Shown: piece by piece, positions 25,567 to 34,790 of the stretch | Layout of the letters: every line of letters begins with the position of its first letter | Numbering within the stretch: the stretch's first letter is position 1 | Assembly: GCF_030704535.1 (NCBI RefSeq) | Contig: NC_081813.1 | Location: forward strand, 5,355,001-5,419,000 | Source: Vitis vinifera | Lineage: Eukaryota; Streptophyta; Magnoliopsida; Vitales; Vitaceae | Length of the DNA stretch: 64,000 bases | Direction: 5' to 3' | Notes under the pieces: model-generated | What the model saw: only the letters and a program-made list of their open reading frames with translations | The model's database searches: none | What the model was told of the DNA's origin: nothing | Made by a program: the position numbers and the translations under genes

Positions 25567-25903
25567 TGTTGGTAGTAGGGCAGGTTAACACACCAAGTAA
25601 CAGATAACAGAGTTGTACTGCTACTGCTCTATATTTTTATTGGATCATAAGGAAAAATTTATACACGATATTGTAACAAATATGACCTAAAAAAACAGCA
25701 AATTAAGCTACTTGTTGAACAAACAACTACCTCCTACAAAATAGCATCAGAATTTGACTTAAAAACAAAAACAATAAAATAGCATCAACAAAACAGAAAC
25801 ATAAAAATTGCATCAGTACTCTAGTAATCTCGCTAACTTCAATTGCATGTGGTTGATGTTTGCAGCCTTTCTTTCAGCAGATACTAAGGCATAACTCTCA
25901 ACA
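25567..25903 (-). repeat. 5' LTR of the nested Copia
   Basis: 337 bp, pairs with 10362-10692. The primer site tggtatcagagc lies just inside on the minus strand. The two LTRs differ at a noticeable number of sites and small indels, so the insertion is not very young. Confidence 0.9.
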
Positions 25904-25908
25904 GGTAC

Positions 25909-26328
25909 CCCACAATATGATGGTGTAGCTAAAAAGATGAATCACATGATCATACAGAGAGCTAGATGTACACTGCAAACTGCAAAGGTACATAAGGTGT
26001 TATAAAGATATATCTTGCTTGAACCACATACCAGATGCACTTGATAAATAGGTCACCTCCAATTCCTTTAAATTTGCATGTTATAGAAAAGATTTAGATT
26101 GGGAAGGATGTCTCCTATTCTTACTTAAAGGTGTTTGGATGTAAATCCTTTGTGCATGCCCTCAAAAATAAATATCAAAGCTTTGATAAAGCAGTTCCAT
26201 ACATATTTGTTAGGTATAGTGATGAAGAGTCTCGTTTTAGATCATACGATCCAGTCAAGAGACAACCTATAAGAAATCAGGATATAATCTTTCAAGAGTA
26301 TCAAACTTTGAAGTTGTTGAAAGTCTGA
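25909..26328 (+). mobile_element. Old Copia integrase fragment, right part
   Basis: Continues the fossil at 10145-10356. C-terminal integrase traces are visible on the plus strand (VFGCKSFVHALKNK near 26131; RSYDPVKRQPIRNQDIIFQE near 26240), as in the Copia 'VFGCxAFVHxP...R..LFLGYS' region. Decayed, several breaks. It ends about 85 bases from the stop of DUF2921 gene 2. Confidence 0.75.
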
Positions 26329-26412
26329 TTCAAGATTACTTCACAATATGAAATGATGAATGATCGTCGTCAATGTGCTCTGGTCTCATTCATGATGGTG
26401 GGCACTCAAGCC

Positions 26413-29400
26413 TTATTTGGAAAGCAATTCTTCATAAGTGGAATCTAGTACCTGATTATTAGGCTTGTTGAAGTTCCACCTCTGTTGGACCCCAACTGTG
26501 ATAGCAAGAACAACAAGAATTGCCATTATCACAATGCCTTCAGACTTTGAGAAGAACTCTGAGCTTTGGTTGAAATCGCTTTGATGGATGTAGAATCCGA
26601 TGACAGGATCCCTTACATAATCATAGGCCCGGAGAAGCAACCTCAGAGCTGTGAACCCGATGTAATAAACTTTCCTCAAGGGTTTAACCTGGGCCTTCCA
26701 TATGATATTACCGATGATTTGAGGAAGCAAAAAGAAGTCCTGAACAAGACCCATGTACTCACCCAGGTCAGCCACCCACTCGGGAGGCTTATGGTTATTT
26801 CTGATCCCGACCCCATCTTCTGTCTTTTTGTTGTGAATGATGAGAAGAGCTAGAAACCCCACCGTGTGAATAGTCCAGGAAGAAAGAAAAACTGGTTTAT
26901 CACTAGGATTTTGATTCACATTTAGAGGCTTATTAGCAGGTAGTCTGAGACGAGCTTTCCAAATCTTCTGAAAGAGTCTTAGAGAGAGTACAAATGCTAC
27001 CAACGAAAGGGACTTCGTGATGGAGTCAAGTACTTGGAACCACATAGTTTTTCTAGCATAAGAACGCTTCATGGGATGTTCAAATTCCTTCCATTTGAAA
27101 AGAACTGCAGCTCCGGTGAAGAGGGGAAGGCCAAAACCAAGAGCTTGAACACCATACATGGTTAATGATATGAAAGGAATGACGTCTGCCTTCTTCTGAA
27201 TGTAAAACAACTGGCTTATTGTGCAAGCAGTTGAGGCTAAAAGGACTAGAATCCGAAGAACTGCCTCAAAGTTTCTGCGAATTATGATCTCTTTCGAGTT
27301 GTCTCTGTAAGGAATTAGATCTGTCTTGAGAATAATTGGCCTAAAAGAGAGTGGATCTTCCTCATTCCTTTGGCTGGTAATAGAGACCTTAGCAGTTGGG
27401 TTTATCAACCAACGGGTGGTCTTGGATGAGTACTCTACTGTCACTTCTATTAAGCAGTCCATCCTGCTATCCAGGCTTGGATTGTTGATGATGGACTCCT
27501 GAAACACTGGGACGTCCCTGCAACCGATGAAGAAAATCTTCCCATCAAGTGGGTTGTAAAGACCCTCCAAGAATAGCATTGAGATATGACCATAGGATTC
27601 TCCAGTAAGGGTGAGAGAAGCTGAAACATTCAAGAGTCGATTTTGATTTTGTTTGGTGGTATGAGAATTGTTAAGTAATTTGGCCTCTGCTGTCTGATAG
27701 GAGTCGCTCCAATCTGGCCAATAACGACCAAACAATGAACCTAGAGAGAGTACCTCCAACCCAACATAGGTCTTTGGAGGATGGTTGCTGGGTAAAGGAT
27801 CTGGAAGAGCATAGGCACCAAAACCCAGCTTATCTGATAGGAGGGAAACACTGGTTATGTTGTTTATATCTTCCACAGATGGATACTTCATAAATGACTT
27901 CTTCATTATGGTTCCCAAATTGAACTTCTCATTCCTCTTCAAGAGGATGCTGGCTGGATCAATCTTTGAATACTTGTATGACAAATAAGAGTTGCTGTAA
28001 TCGTTGTAACTGTTCCAAAGATCCAGACGACGCAGCACCTTTCTAAACCATAAGGGATTGTGAGAATCTCCCTTTTGCAGGCTTGAGATTGTCCCAAAGA
28101 TAATACTCCGTTGGGTGATGGAAAATGTGGCAGGAAAGTACAAACAGATTTGAGAATTGCATCCATGTGACCCAGTCTCGGTGAATCCAACACATCCAAT
28201 CATGCAGAATTGTCCACTTGAAGAATTCCATGTTCCTTCAGCAGAAATAGTCATTCCAGAAAGACCAGTTCTCCCTCCTGCTGTGAACCGATTTTCAGAA
28301 GAAAATGCTCTAAAGACTGCAGAAGCTTTTGCAGTTTTGGGCTCGTTGAAATTGTCTCCTGACACACAATGCAAGTTGTTCATCATGAGCCTAAACTTGG
28401 GTGGAATCCCATTGATGGCCTTAACCTCACTTTCTAGCACAAAGGGGTCTAAATTATTGCAATTCTCCCCTTTACCATCGCACCTTGAGTTTTCAACAAT
28501 GTCAAATGTTTCTCCATCAAACATGCGGAAAAGTTTACAAAACTGCAACGCTTCAAACTTGACTCCATTATCTATCAGTTCGTGTTGGTCCGGGTACAGA
28601 TCACGGGCTTTGGACACAACCATTTCTGACCCAAATAGATATTTTGAGTTGAAACCCAACTGGGATGACATATGAACTCTATCAAAATAATTTGGGTTCG
28701 AGTTTTCGTTTAGACTTCTCATTTCTCCATAGATTGCTCTGTTAGTCAAAGTATATCTTTTAGGGAACCGAAGAACCAGCATAATTCGATCATCCATTAA
28801 GAGGGAAAACTGGTCATTGCACCTAGACCTGTAGGGCATTGACGATTTTAAAGGATCAGAAGAGCCCTCTGAGAAAGGAGGAATTGAAGTCCCTAACAAG
28901 CACATCAAACGTTCCCCTTCATTTTCTTCAGATTCCATATAAAGCCCTTCAAATGGGATTCTCAATTCAGATACTCCTGGCCTTTTAAAGAACAATGGGG
29001 TCCAACTCTCTGGCCTGTTGGACAATGTGCTATTCCTTGTTATGGCTATAGACAAATATCCACAGATATTGATTGCATTTTCAAGTTGACGAGAAAAATC
29101 AATGCCCATCATCCAGAAAGAAGCCAATTTTAGGAGTGATCCAGGACTTGAAAAGTTCCTAGGCATGTCACTATCATCAAATGGCATCAATGGTGCTCCA
29201 CCAGCCTCTTGCACCCAGTCTCCATTTACAAAGGAGAGCTCAGTTGCAATTTCATAGGCTTTCTCCTTCTCAAGTTTCAATTCAGAGGCTGAAGACAAAA
29301 AGGAGCTGCATTCCCTTTTTACCTCAGAAAATCTTTCATACTTGCAGATTCTCAAAGGCTCATCTGAGTCTTCAAAATTTGATAATTGAGCATCAACAGT

Positions 29401-29463
29401 TTTGAAGAGAAAAATCAAGAATACAAGAACAAAGAGATGATGAGCAAGAGGTAGCATGTCCAT
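26413..29463 (-). CDS. DUF2921 family polytopic membrane protein (gene 2)
   Basis: I take the start at ATG 29463 (MDMLPLAHHLFVLVFLIFLF), giving 1016 residues. It aligns with the start of gene 3, and the frame upstream to 29610 runs through a 5' UTR intron. An N-terminal signal-like segment is followed by a long lumenal part with Cys pairs and many N-glycosylation sites. The threefold EG-Y/W...GC/GT motif is present (EGLYMES..., EGTWNSSSGQFCMIGC, EGLYNPLDGKIFFIGC). About seven C-terminal helices include LVQDFFLLPQIIGN, and the tail has no RING. It is closest to gene 3 and more distant from gene 1. Likely an endomembrane protein; function unknown. The 3' end lies close to retroelement DNA. Confidence 0.92.
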   Translation of the reverse strand: MDMLPLAHHLFVLVFLIFLFKTVDAQLSNFEDSDEPLRICKYERFSEVKRECSSFLSSASELKLEKEKAYEIATELSFVNGDWVQEAGGAPLMPFDDSDMPRNFSSPGSLLKLASFWMMGIDFSRQLENAINICGYLSIAITRNSTLSNRPESWTPLFFKRPGVSELRIPFEGLYMESEENEGERLMCLLGTSIPPFSEGSSDPLKSSMPYRSRCNDQFSLLMDDRIMLVLRFPKRYTLTNRAIYGEMRSLNENSNPNYFDRVHMSSQLGFNSKYLFGSEMVVSKARDLYPDQHELIDNGVKFEALQFCKLFRMFDGETFDIVENSRCDGKGENCNNLDPFVLESEVKAINGIPPKFRLMMNNLHCVSGDNFNEPKTAKASAVFRAFSSENRFTAGGRTGLSGMTISAEGTWNSSSGQFCMIGCVGFTETGSHGCNSQICLYFPATFSITQRSIIFGTISSLQKGDSHNPLWFRKVLRRLDLWNSYNDYSNSYLSYKYSKIDPASILLKRNEKFNLGTIMKKSFMKYPSVEDINNITSVSLLSDKLGFGAYALPDPLPSNHPPKTYVGLEVLSLGSLFGRYWPDWSDSYQTAEAKLLNNSHTTKQNQNRLLNVSASLTLTGESYGHISMLFLEGLYNPLDGKIFFIGCRDVPVFQESIINNPSLDSRMDCLIEVTVEYSSKTTRWLINPTAKVSITSQRNEEDPLSFRPIILKTDLIPYRDNSKEIIIRRNFEAVLRILVLLASTACTISQLFYIQKKADVIPFISLTMYGVQALGFGLPLFTGAAVLFKWKEFEHPMKRSYARKTMWFQVLDSITKSLSLVAFVLSLRLFQKIWKARLRLPANKPLNVNQNPSDKPVFLSSWTIHTVGFLALLIIHNKKTEDGVGIRNNHKPPEWVADLGEYMGLVQDFFLLPQIIGNIIWKAQVKPLRKVYYIGFTALRLLLRAYDYVRDPVIGFYIHQSDFNQSSEFFSKSEGIVIMAILVVLAITVGVQQRWNFNKPNNQVLDSTYEELLSK

Positions 29464-29900
29464 GTCAAAGATTGGAAGCTTATCTCTCCTTGATTTCTCA
29501 GTCACCCATTTTGCTAACCAAAGAAATTTCAAAAAGAACACAGATGTTAGCAGATAAATATATTTTGATTCTAAGATATTAACCAAAACAAAACAGAAAA
29601 GTACACCCACTTGCTCAAATCAGCAATTTCCAAATATCCAAGTATTATAAGAAAAAAACTAGAAATTGAATGCTGCAGATTCAGAAGTTCTGTCACAAAC
29701 TGTATAACAAAATCTTATAATTCAAGAGAGAACCAAGTATGTCTCATGTATGCAATCTTCATTAATTTGTCTATGCCACAGAGAACATTAAATAAAGTAT
29801 CAGGCAGGTTTAGCAGGAAAGATGCACAAAGAAATTGAACTGAAGGGACTAACCTTACTATTCTTTCTTCTCCAGGTATTCCTAGTGGTAGAACTTGATT
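29464..29900 (-). promoter_or_regulatory. 5' UTR with intron of DUF2921 gene 2
   Basis: On the minus strand the donor TAAG|GTTAGT lies at 29854/29853 and the acceptor TTTGGTTAG|C at 29514/29513. Gene 3 has the same pair of sites. The spliced leader contains a tiny upstream frame of three codons (ATG at 29509-29507). Confidence 0.65.
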
Positions 29901-30198
29901 GCTGGGAATGAGATAAGAAATAACTTGGAGTTTATAGATACTTACGAAATTTAAACAGAGAAAAAAAAAAGGAACGAAATTGGTATGAACCCTCGAACAC
30001 TACAAAGTCTCAAAGCATAGAAAGATGCAGAAGCAAAAAACCTTAAATTTAATTAAAGACGTTATTAGCAAGGACAATCTTCATTGTTTCTATCTACTAT
30101 TTTGTTGTTTCTGCTAAGCCAGTTTTCATTGTTTTAATCTACCATTTTGTTGTTTCTGATAAGCCTATCACAAAATGCCGGCTTTAGAATGTCTTCTT
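29901..30198. other. Upstream region of DUF2921 gene 2
   Basis: Homologous to the upstream region of gene 3 (about 34780-34970; shared phrase aaccttaaatttaatta), so it is part of the duplicated block. About 46 bp are repeated in tandem at roughly 30079-30170 (ttttgttgtttctg repeated). Confidence 0.6.
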
Positions 30199-30664
30199 TG
30201 TTAGGAAGTGTCCCAAATTCCTAATTAGTATAGATTCCTTTTCGTAAAGAATATTATATAGAATATTTCTAGGTTGATATATTATTGTAATATTAGACTT
30301 CCTTATAGAATAAGGAAGGTTGTTGGAAATATCTCTATAAATATTCTAGGTCATGAGGGGAAAAAGTTATGAGATGGAGATGGGCCTGTAGAGACTATAC
30401 AAGGTGGATAGAGATGTGAGGAAGAACGGGAGGTACCCAGTCGAGCGAGATGACTCGTAGTAAGGTATGGATACAAGGAGTGGGGAAATATGGGATGTTT
30501 CGGGAACCCAATAGTTGTATCTGGTTCTGTCCTCTGTAATATTCTCTATTGTACAGTGGAATCATTATCTCTCATCCGTGGACGTAGGCATGGTTGGCCG
30601 AACCACGTTAAAACCTCGTGTACCGTATGTGTGATTGTTTTATCTTTGTGTTCTTGAACTAACA
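30199..30664 (+). mobile_element. Copia-type LTR (466 bp), nearly solo
   Basis: Begins TGTTAGGAAG and ends CTTGAACTAACA, with the usual LTR boundary bases. It is followed by ttggcatcaaagc, two changes from the primer site TGGTATCAGAGC, so a scrap of internal DNA remains. It lies between segments that are adjacent in the gene 3 copy of the duplicated block, so it arrived after that duplication. No clear target duplication is seen, and no coding remains. Confidence 0.7.
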
Positions 30665-31229
30665 TTGTTGGCATCAAAGCTTTCGTTGGCACTACAATAA
30701 CCATCTACTCTTCATGTCATGGTAGCTTCATTTGTTACCATCCCATCAAATTTCAACCTCTTTCCTTTGCATATAGTTAAGTATGTTAAAGCTAAATAAG
30801 CAGGAAACCTTTGGAACCCATCTGATAGGTAACATATCCAAAAATTTCAAGGCAACTTGCTTTTATTGAGCTTCACCCTTTACTGGAATTTCCACAAGAA
30901 CATGACATTTTCGTAAGGAGATGTGTCTGCAACCCTCAGGATCTTTAGGTCTAACATCTGGTTGAAGTTGCAGTGACAATTTCTAGCCACTAACTGGATG
31001 TTATGAAAATTCTCATAGAAGAGCTTGTTGCCAATAGGTGTTGTTCCTCTAAAAGAATGTTATTTCTGGGCACAGGTATGAAAACAGAGAGTATTCGATA
31101 TTAAATGATCTCAACCAAAAGTAGTCTGGAATACTGTTCACAATGAGAGTTCAATTCCTAAGGAAGGGTGGCCTGTGTATCCTAGGATAATTAACCCGGA
31201 AAATTAAAATGATAAAACAAGCATCCATG
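30665..31229. other. Duplicated intergenic segment
   Basis: Diverged similarity to about 35140-35430 (shared: ctttcctttgcatata, ggaatttc.acaa.acat). No gene recognised. Confidence 0.5.
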
Positions 31230-31287
31230 ATTAAACTGATAATAATAAACATTGCTCTTGATCTTAGCCAAAAGGCCAAGAAATATA
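31230..31287 (-). pseudogene. U2 snRNA-derived fragment
   Basis: The minus strand reads, from about 31287 downwards, ATATTTCTTGG, then the U2 core CCTTTTGGCTAAGATCAAG without a mismatch, then 19 changed bases, then TTATCAGTTTAAT. This matches the first 60 or so bases of U2 snRNA. The branch-site-pairing segment (GTGTAGTA in U2) is changed to GAGCAATG. The similarity ends before the Sm site and the 3' hairpins, and I see no plant snRNA promoter element upstream. It is therefore a truncated U2 pseudogene, not a working gene. Confidence 0.8.
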
Positions 31288-31491
31288 CTCCCAGGCAGTA
31301 CTGTGTAATTGAAAATTCTGCAGATATTGTACAGCAAACTCAACAAGAAAAATGAAAATTTTGAAGCTAAAACAAGTTTTCCTGGTGATCATTAGAAAAG
31401 CAACACATAATATTACTCTAGTCCACTAAAGCTTGAAACAATGCTTATCATCACATGTTGCAGCTTCAAAATGCTTGGAAAGATATATTCC

Positions 31492-34400
31492 TCAGGAATT
31501 GGAATCAAGAGGTGGAGGGCTGTGCTGCTTGAACTTCTCTATTTGACTAGACTTGTTGAAATTCCATCCCTGTTGGACATGAACTGTTATTGCAAGAACA
31601 ACTAGAATTGCCATTATTATAACTTCTTCAGACTTTGAAAAGAACACTGAACTTCTGTTGTGGTCGCCTTTATGAAAGTAGTGATTGAAAACAGGATCTC
31701 TTATGCAATCATAAGCTCGGACAAGCAATCTCAGAAGTGTGAACCCAATGTAATAAAGTTCCCTCAATGATTTAACTTGGGTTTGCCATAGAACATTACC
31801 GATGATTTGAGGAAGCAAGAAAAAATCTTGAACAAGGCCCATGTACTCGTCTACGTCAATCACCCATTCTGAAAGCTTATGGTGAGTACTTATGACCCCA
31901 TCTGCTGTTTTCTTGTAATGAATGATGTGAACAGCTACAAATCCAACCATGTGAATAGTCCAGGCAGAAAGAAAAACTAGCTTGTCACTTGGATTGTGCT
32001 TCCAATTTATAGGCTGACTGGTGAGTAGTTTGAGACGAGCTTTCTTTACCTTCTGACAGAGTCTTAAAGTCAGTACAAAAGCAATCAGCGAAAGGAACTT
32101 TAGGGTGCAGTCAACTACTTGAAACCACGTAGGTTTTCCAACATCAAGTAGGTTATGAGAATATTGAAATTCCTTCCACTTGAAAAGGATTGCACCATCC
32201 GTGATCAGGGGAAGAACATAGCCAAGAGCCTGAATACCAAGCATGGCTAAGGATATGAAAGGGATGGCATCAACCTTCTTTTCTATGAAAAACAACTGGC
32301 TATATATGCAAGCAATTGAGGCAGAAAGAACCAGCATCCGTAAACTTTCCTCCAAGTTTAGACGAAAAATGAACTCTTTTGAGTTGTCACTGTAGGGAAT
32401 TAGAAATGTTTGGATGCTGATTGGACTAAAATAGAGTGTGTCTTCCACATTCCTTTGGCTGGTAATAGAGACCTTGGCAGTTGGGTTTATCAACCAACGG
32501 GTGGTCTTAGATGAGTACTCTACTTTCACTTCTATCAAACAGTCCATCCTGCTTTCCAGGCTTGTAATGTTGATGGGCCCCTGCGACAATGGGATGTCTA
32601 TGCAGCCAATCAGAAAAGCCTTCCCAAGAAGTGGGTTGTAAAGACCCTCCAAGTATAGCACCGAGATATGAGCATGGGATTCTCCACTAAGGGTGAAATG
32701 TGCTGAAATATTCAGAAGTTGGTCTTGTTTGGTGGAATCAGAATTAGTAAGAATTTGAGGCTCTTCTTTATGAGAAAAGTCTCTAAAGTGTGCCCAATGA
32801 CGACCAAACAAGGAACCTATAGAAAGTACCTCCATTGTGACATACGCCTTTGGAGGATGGATATTGGGCAAAGGATCTGGAAGACCATAGGTATCAAAAC
32901 TCAGCTCATCTGATAGTAGGGAAAGACTGGTGATGTTGTTTATATCTTCCACAGATGGATATTTGAGAAATGACTTCTTCATAAAGGTTCCCAAATTGAA
33001 ATTCTCATTTCTCTTCAAGATGATATTGGCTGACTCAATTTTTGAATACTTGTACGACAAATAAGAGTTGCTGTAGTCATAGTACTTATTCCAAGCATCC
33101 AGAGGTCGGAGTACCTTTCTAAACGACAACAGATTGTGAGAATCTGTATTGTTTATGCTCGACATGGTCCCAACAACAATACTCCGTTGAGTGATGGAAA
33201 ATGAAAAGGGGAAGTATAAACAGATCCGAGAATTGCATCCATGTGACCCAGTTTCAGCAAGACCAACGCATCCAACCATGCACAGTCGCCCACTTGAGGA
33301 ATTCCATGTTCCCTCTGCAGTAATTGTCATTCCGGAAAGGCCAGTTCTTCCTTCTGCAATATACAGATTCTCTCCAGAAGAGACCACTCTAAAGACCGCA
33401 GAAGCTTTCGCAGTACTTAGCTTGTCTCCTGGAATGCAATGCAGATCGTTCATCATGATTCTGAACTTGTCCTGAATCCCATTGGTTGTCTTCACTTCAC
33501 TTCCTAGCACAAAGGGGCCCAGATTATGGCAGTGCTCCTCTGTACCATCACATCCTGAGTTTGCAACAATGTCGAACTTTTCTGCCGAAAGCCTCTGGAA
33601 AATTTTACAAAACTCCAAACCTTTGATAATTCCACCATCTAACAATCCATCTTGGCATGGGTACGGATTGCAAGCTTTCAACACAAACTTTTCGGACACA
33701 AATTGATAATTTGAGTAATAACCCAACTGGGATGATATATAAACTTTATCGAAATATTTTGGGTTTGAATTTTGATTCAGATTCCTCATTTCTCCATGGA
33801 TCACTCTGCTAGTCAAAGAAAATGTCTGAGGGTACCGAAGAACCAGCATAAGACGATCATCCTGTAAAAGAGGAGATTGGAGATAGTTTTCACTGCTATA
33901 GGCCATTGGTAATTCCGAAGGATCAGGAAAGCCCTCTGAGAAAGGAGAAACCGAAGTTCCCAAGAAGCACATCAAGCGTTCGCCTTCAGTCTCTGTATAA
34001 AGACCTTCAAATGGGATAATCAATTCTGAAATTCCTGGCTCTTTCCTGAACCATGGGGACAGACCGTCTGCATCATTAGACAGTGAGCGATTCCTACTTA
34101 TGCCTATAGACAAATACCCGCAGACACTGACTGCATCTTCATACTGATGGGAGATGTCAATGTCCATTATTGAGAAAGAAACCAATTTTAGGAGTGATCC
34201 AGAATCTGAAAAGTTCTTCCCCATGTCACCATCATCAAATGGCATCAATGGCGATGTGCCAGTCTCTTGCATCCAGTCTCCATATAGAAAAGAGAGCTCA
34301 TTTGGCATTCTATAGGCTTTCCCACCCTCAAGTTTAAGTTTAGAGGCTGAAGACAAAAAGGAGTTACATTCCCTTCTGACCTCAGAAAGACGTTCAAAAC

Positions 34401-34521
34401 TGCAGATACTAGAAGGCTCATCGGAGCTTTCAAAATCCGAGAATGGAGAAGTAAATGAACCCAAGAAAAGTATTAAGAATGCTAGAGCCATGAGATGATG
34501 AACCAGAGGTGGAATATCCAT
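31492..34521 (-). CDS. DUF2921 family polytopic membrane protein (gene 3)
   Basis: Single-exon frame of 1009 residues starting MDIPPLVHHLMALAFLILFL, a signal-like segment. The lumenal part carries the family's Cys and glycosylation pattern and the threefold motif (EGLYTETEGERLMCFLGT, EGTWNSSSGRLCMVGC, EGLYNPLLGKAFLIGC). About seven C-terminal helices follow, with EYMGLVQDFFLLPQIIGNVLW. There is no RING. It is the nearest relative of gene 2, at the same orientation and about 2 kb apart (stop of gene 3 is upstream of gene 2's start region in map order), so a recent tandem duplicate. Function unknown; probably an endomembrane protein. Confidence 0.93.
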   Translation of the reverse strand: MDIPPLVHHLMALAFLILFLGSFTSPFSDFESSDEPSSICSFERLSEVRRECNSFLSSASKLKLEGGKAYRMPNELSFLYGDWMQETGTSPLMPFDDGDMGKNFSDSGSLLKLVSFSIMDIDISHQYEDAVSVCGYLSIGISRNRSLSNDADGLSPWFRKEPGISELIIPFEGLYTETEGERLMCFLGTSVSPFSEGFPDPSELPMAYSSENYLQSPLLQDDRLMLVLRYPQTFSLTSRVIHGEMRNLNQNSNPKYFDKVYISSQLGYYSNYQFVSEKFVLKACNPYPCQDGLLDGGIIKGLEFCKIFQRLSAEKFDIVANSGCDGTEEHCHNLGPFVLGSEVKTTNGIQDKFRIMMNDLHCIPGDKLSTAKASAVFRVVSSGENLYIAEGRTGLSGMTITAEGTWNSSSGRLCMVGCVGLAETGSHGCNSRICLYFPFSFSITQRSIVVGTMSSINNTDSHNLLSFRKVLRPLDAWNKYYDYSNSYLSYKYSKIESANIILKRNENFNLGTFMKKSFLKYPSVEDINNITSLSLLSDELSFDTYGLPDPLPNIHPPKAYVTMEVLSIGSLFGRHWAHFRDFSHKEEPQILTNSDSTKQDQLLNISAHFTLSGESHAHISVLYLEGLYNPLLGKAFLIGCIDIPLSQGPINITSLESRMDCLIEVKVEYSSKTTRWLINPTAKVSITSQRNVEDTLYFSPISIQTFLIPYSDNSKEFIFRLNLEESLRMLVLSASIACIYSQLFFIEKKVDAIPFISLAMLGIQALGYVLPLITDGAILFKWKEFQYSHNLLDVGKPTWFQVVDCTLKFLSLIAFVLTLRLCQKVKKARLKLLTSQPINWKHNPSDKLVFLSAWTIHMVGFVAVHIIHYKKTADGVISTHHKLSEWVIDVDEYMGLVQDFFLLPQIIGNVLWQTQVKSLRELYYIGFTLLRLLVRAYDCIRDPVFNHYFHKGDHNRSSVFFSKSEEVIIMAILVVLAITVHVQQGWNFNKSSQIEKFKQHSPPPLDSNS

Positions 34522-34790
34522 ATCTGAGATTCAAAGCTTATACTTCTGGGTTTCTGAGTTACACACTTGCTAAACCAAAGACACTAGTGTCAGTATGTAC
34601 ATATAGTTTGGTTCTTTGGTTCTAATATAGCAACCAAAACAAAACCTAAACTAGAAAGACTAACCTTAATAGAAGAATCAAGGAGGTTTGGAAAAGAATG
34701 ATGCAGGCAGAAATTTAACTAGATAGACTAACCTTAATATTCCTTCTTTTCAGCGTAATTGTCCCTGCAGATGAAACTTGATTTTTGAGA
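34522..34790 (-). promoter_or_regulatory. 5' UTR with intron of DUF2921 gene 3
   Basis: On the minus strand the donor TTAAG|GTTAGT lies at 34733/34732 and the acceptor TTTGGTTTAG|C at 34570/34569. A second copy of the donor phrase lies near 34658-34664, within a small local duplication. Confidence 0.6.

Larger units (their letters stand above)
10362..25903 (-). mobile_element. Copia LTR-retrotransposon, split by an inserted Mutator-like element
   Basis: It has LTRs at both ends, a 5-bp target duplication ggtac (10357-10361 and 25904-25908), a primer site tggtatcagagc next to the right LTR (about 25553-25564, minus) and a purine-rich tract next to the left LTR. Without the 10.97-kb insert it is about 4.6 kb, a normal Copia size. 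Domain order on the minus strand: gag (about 25470-24890), CCHC zinc knuckle (near 24660), protease with D-N-G-C-T-N-H-M (near 24500), integrase part (near 23940-23730), then after the insert reverse transcriptase (about 12360-11240) and RNase H (about 10980-10700). This order (integrase before RT) defines Copia. The coding part has several breaks, so it is a fossil of moderate age. Confidence 0.92.

Noticed and set aside
31230-31287. Functional U2 snRNA gene
   Set aside because: The Sm site and 3' half are missing, the branch-site segment is changed, and no plant snRNA promoter element is seen upstream.
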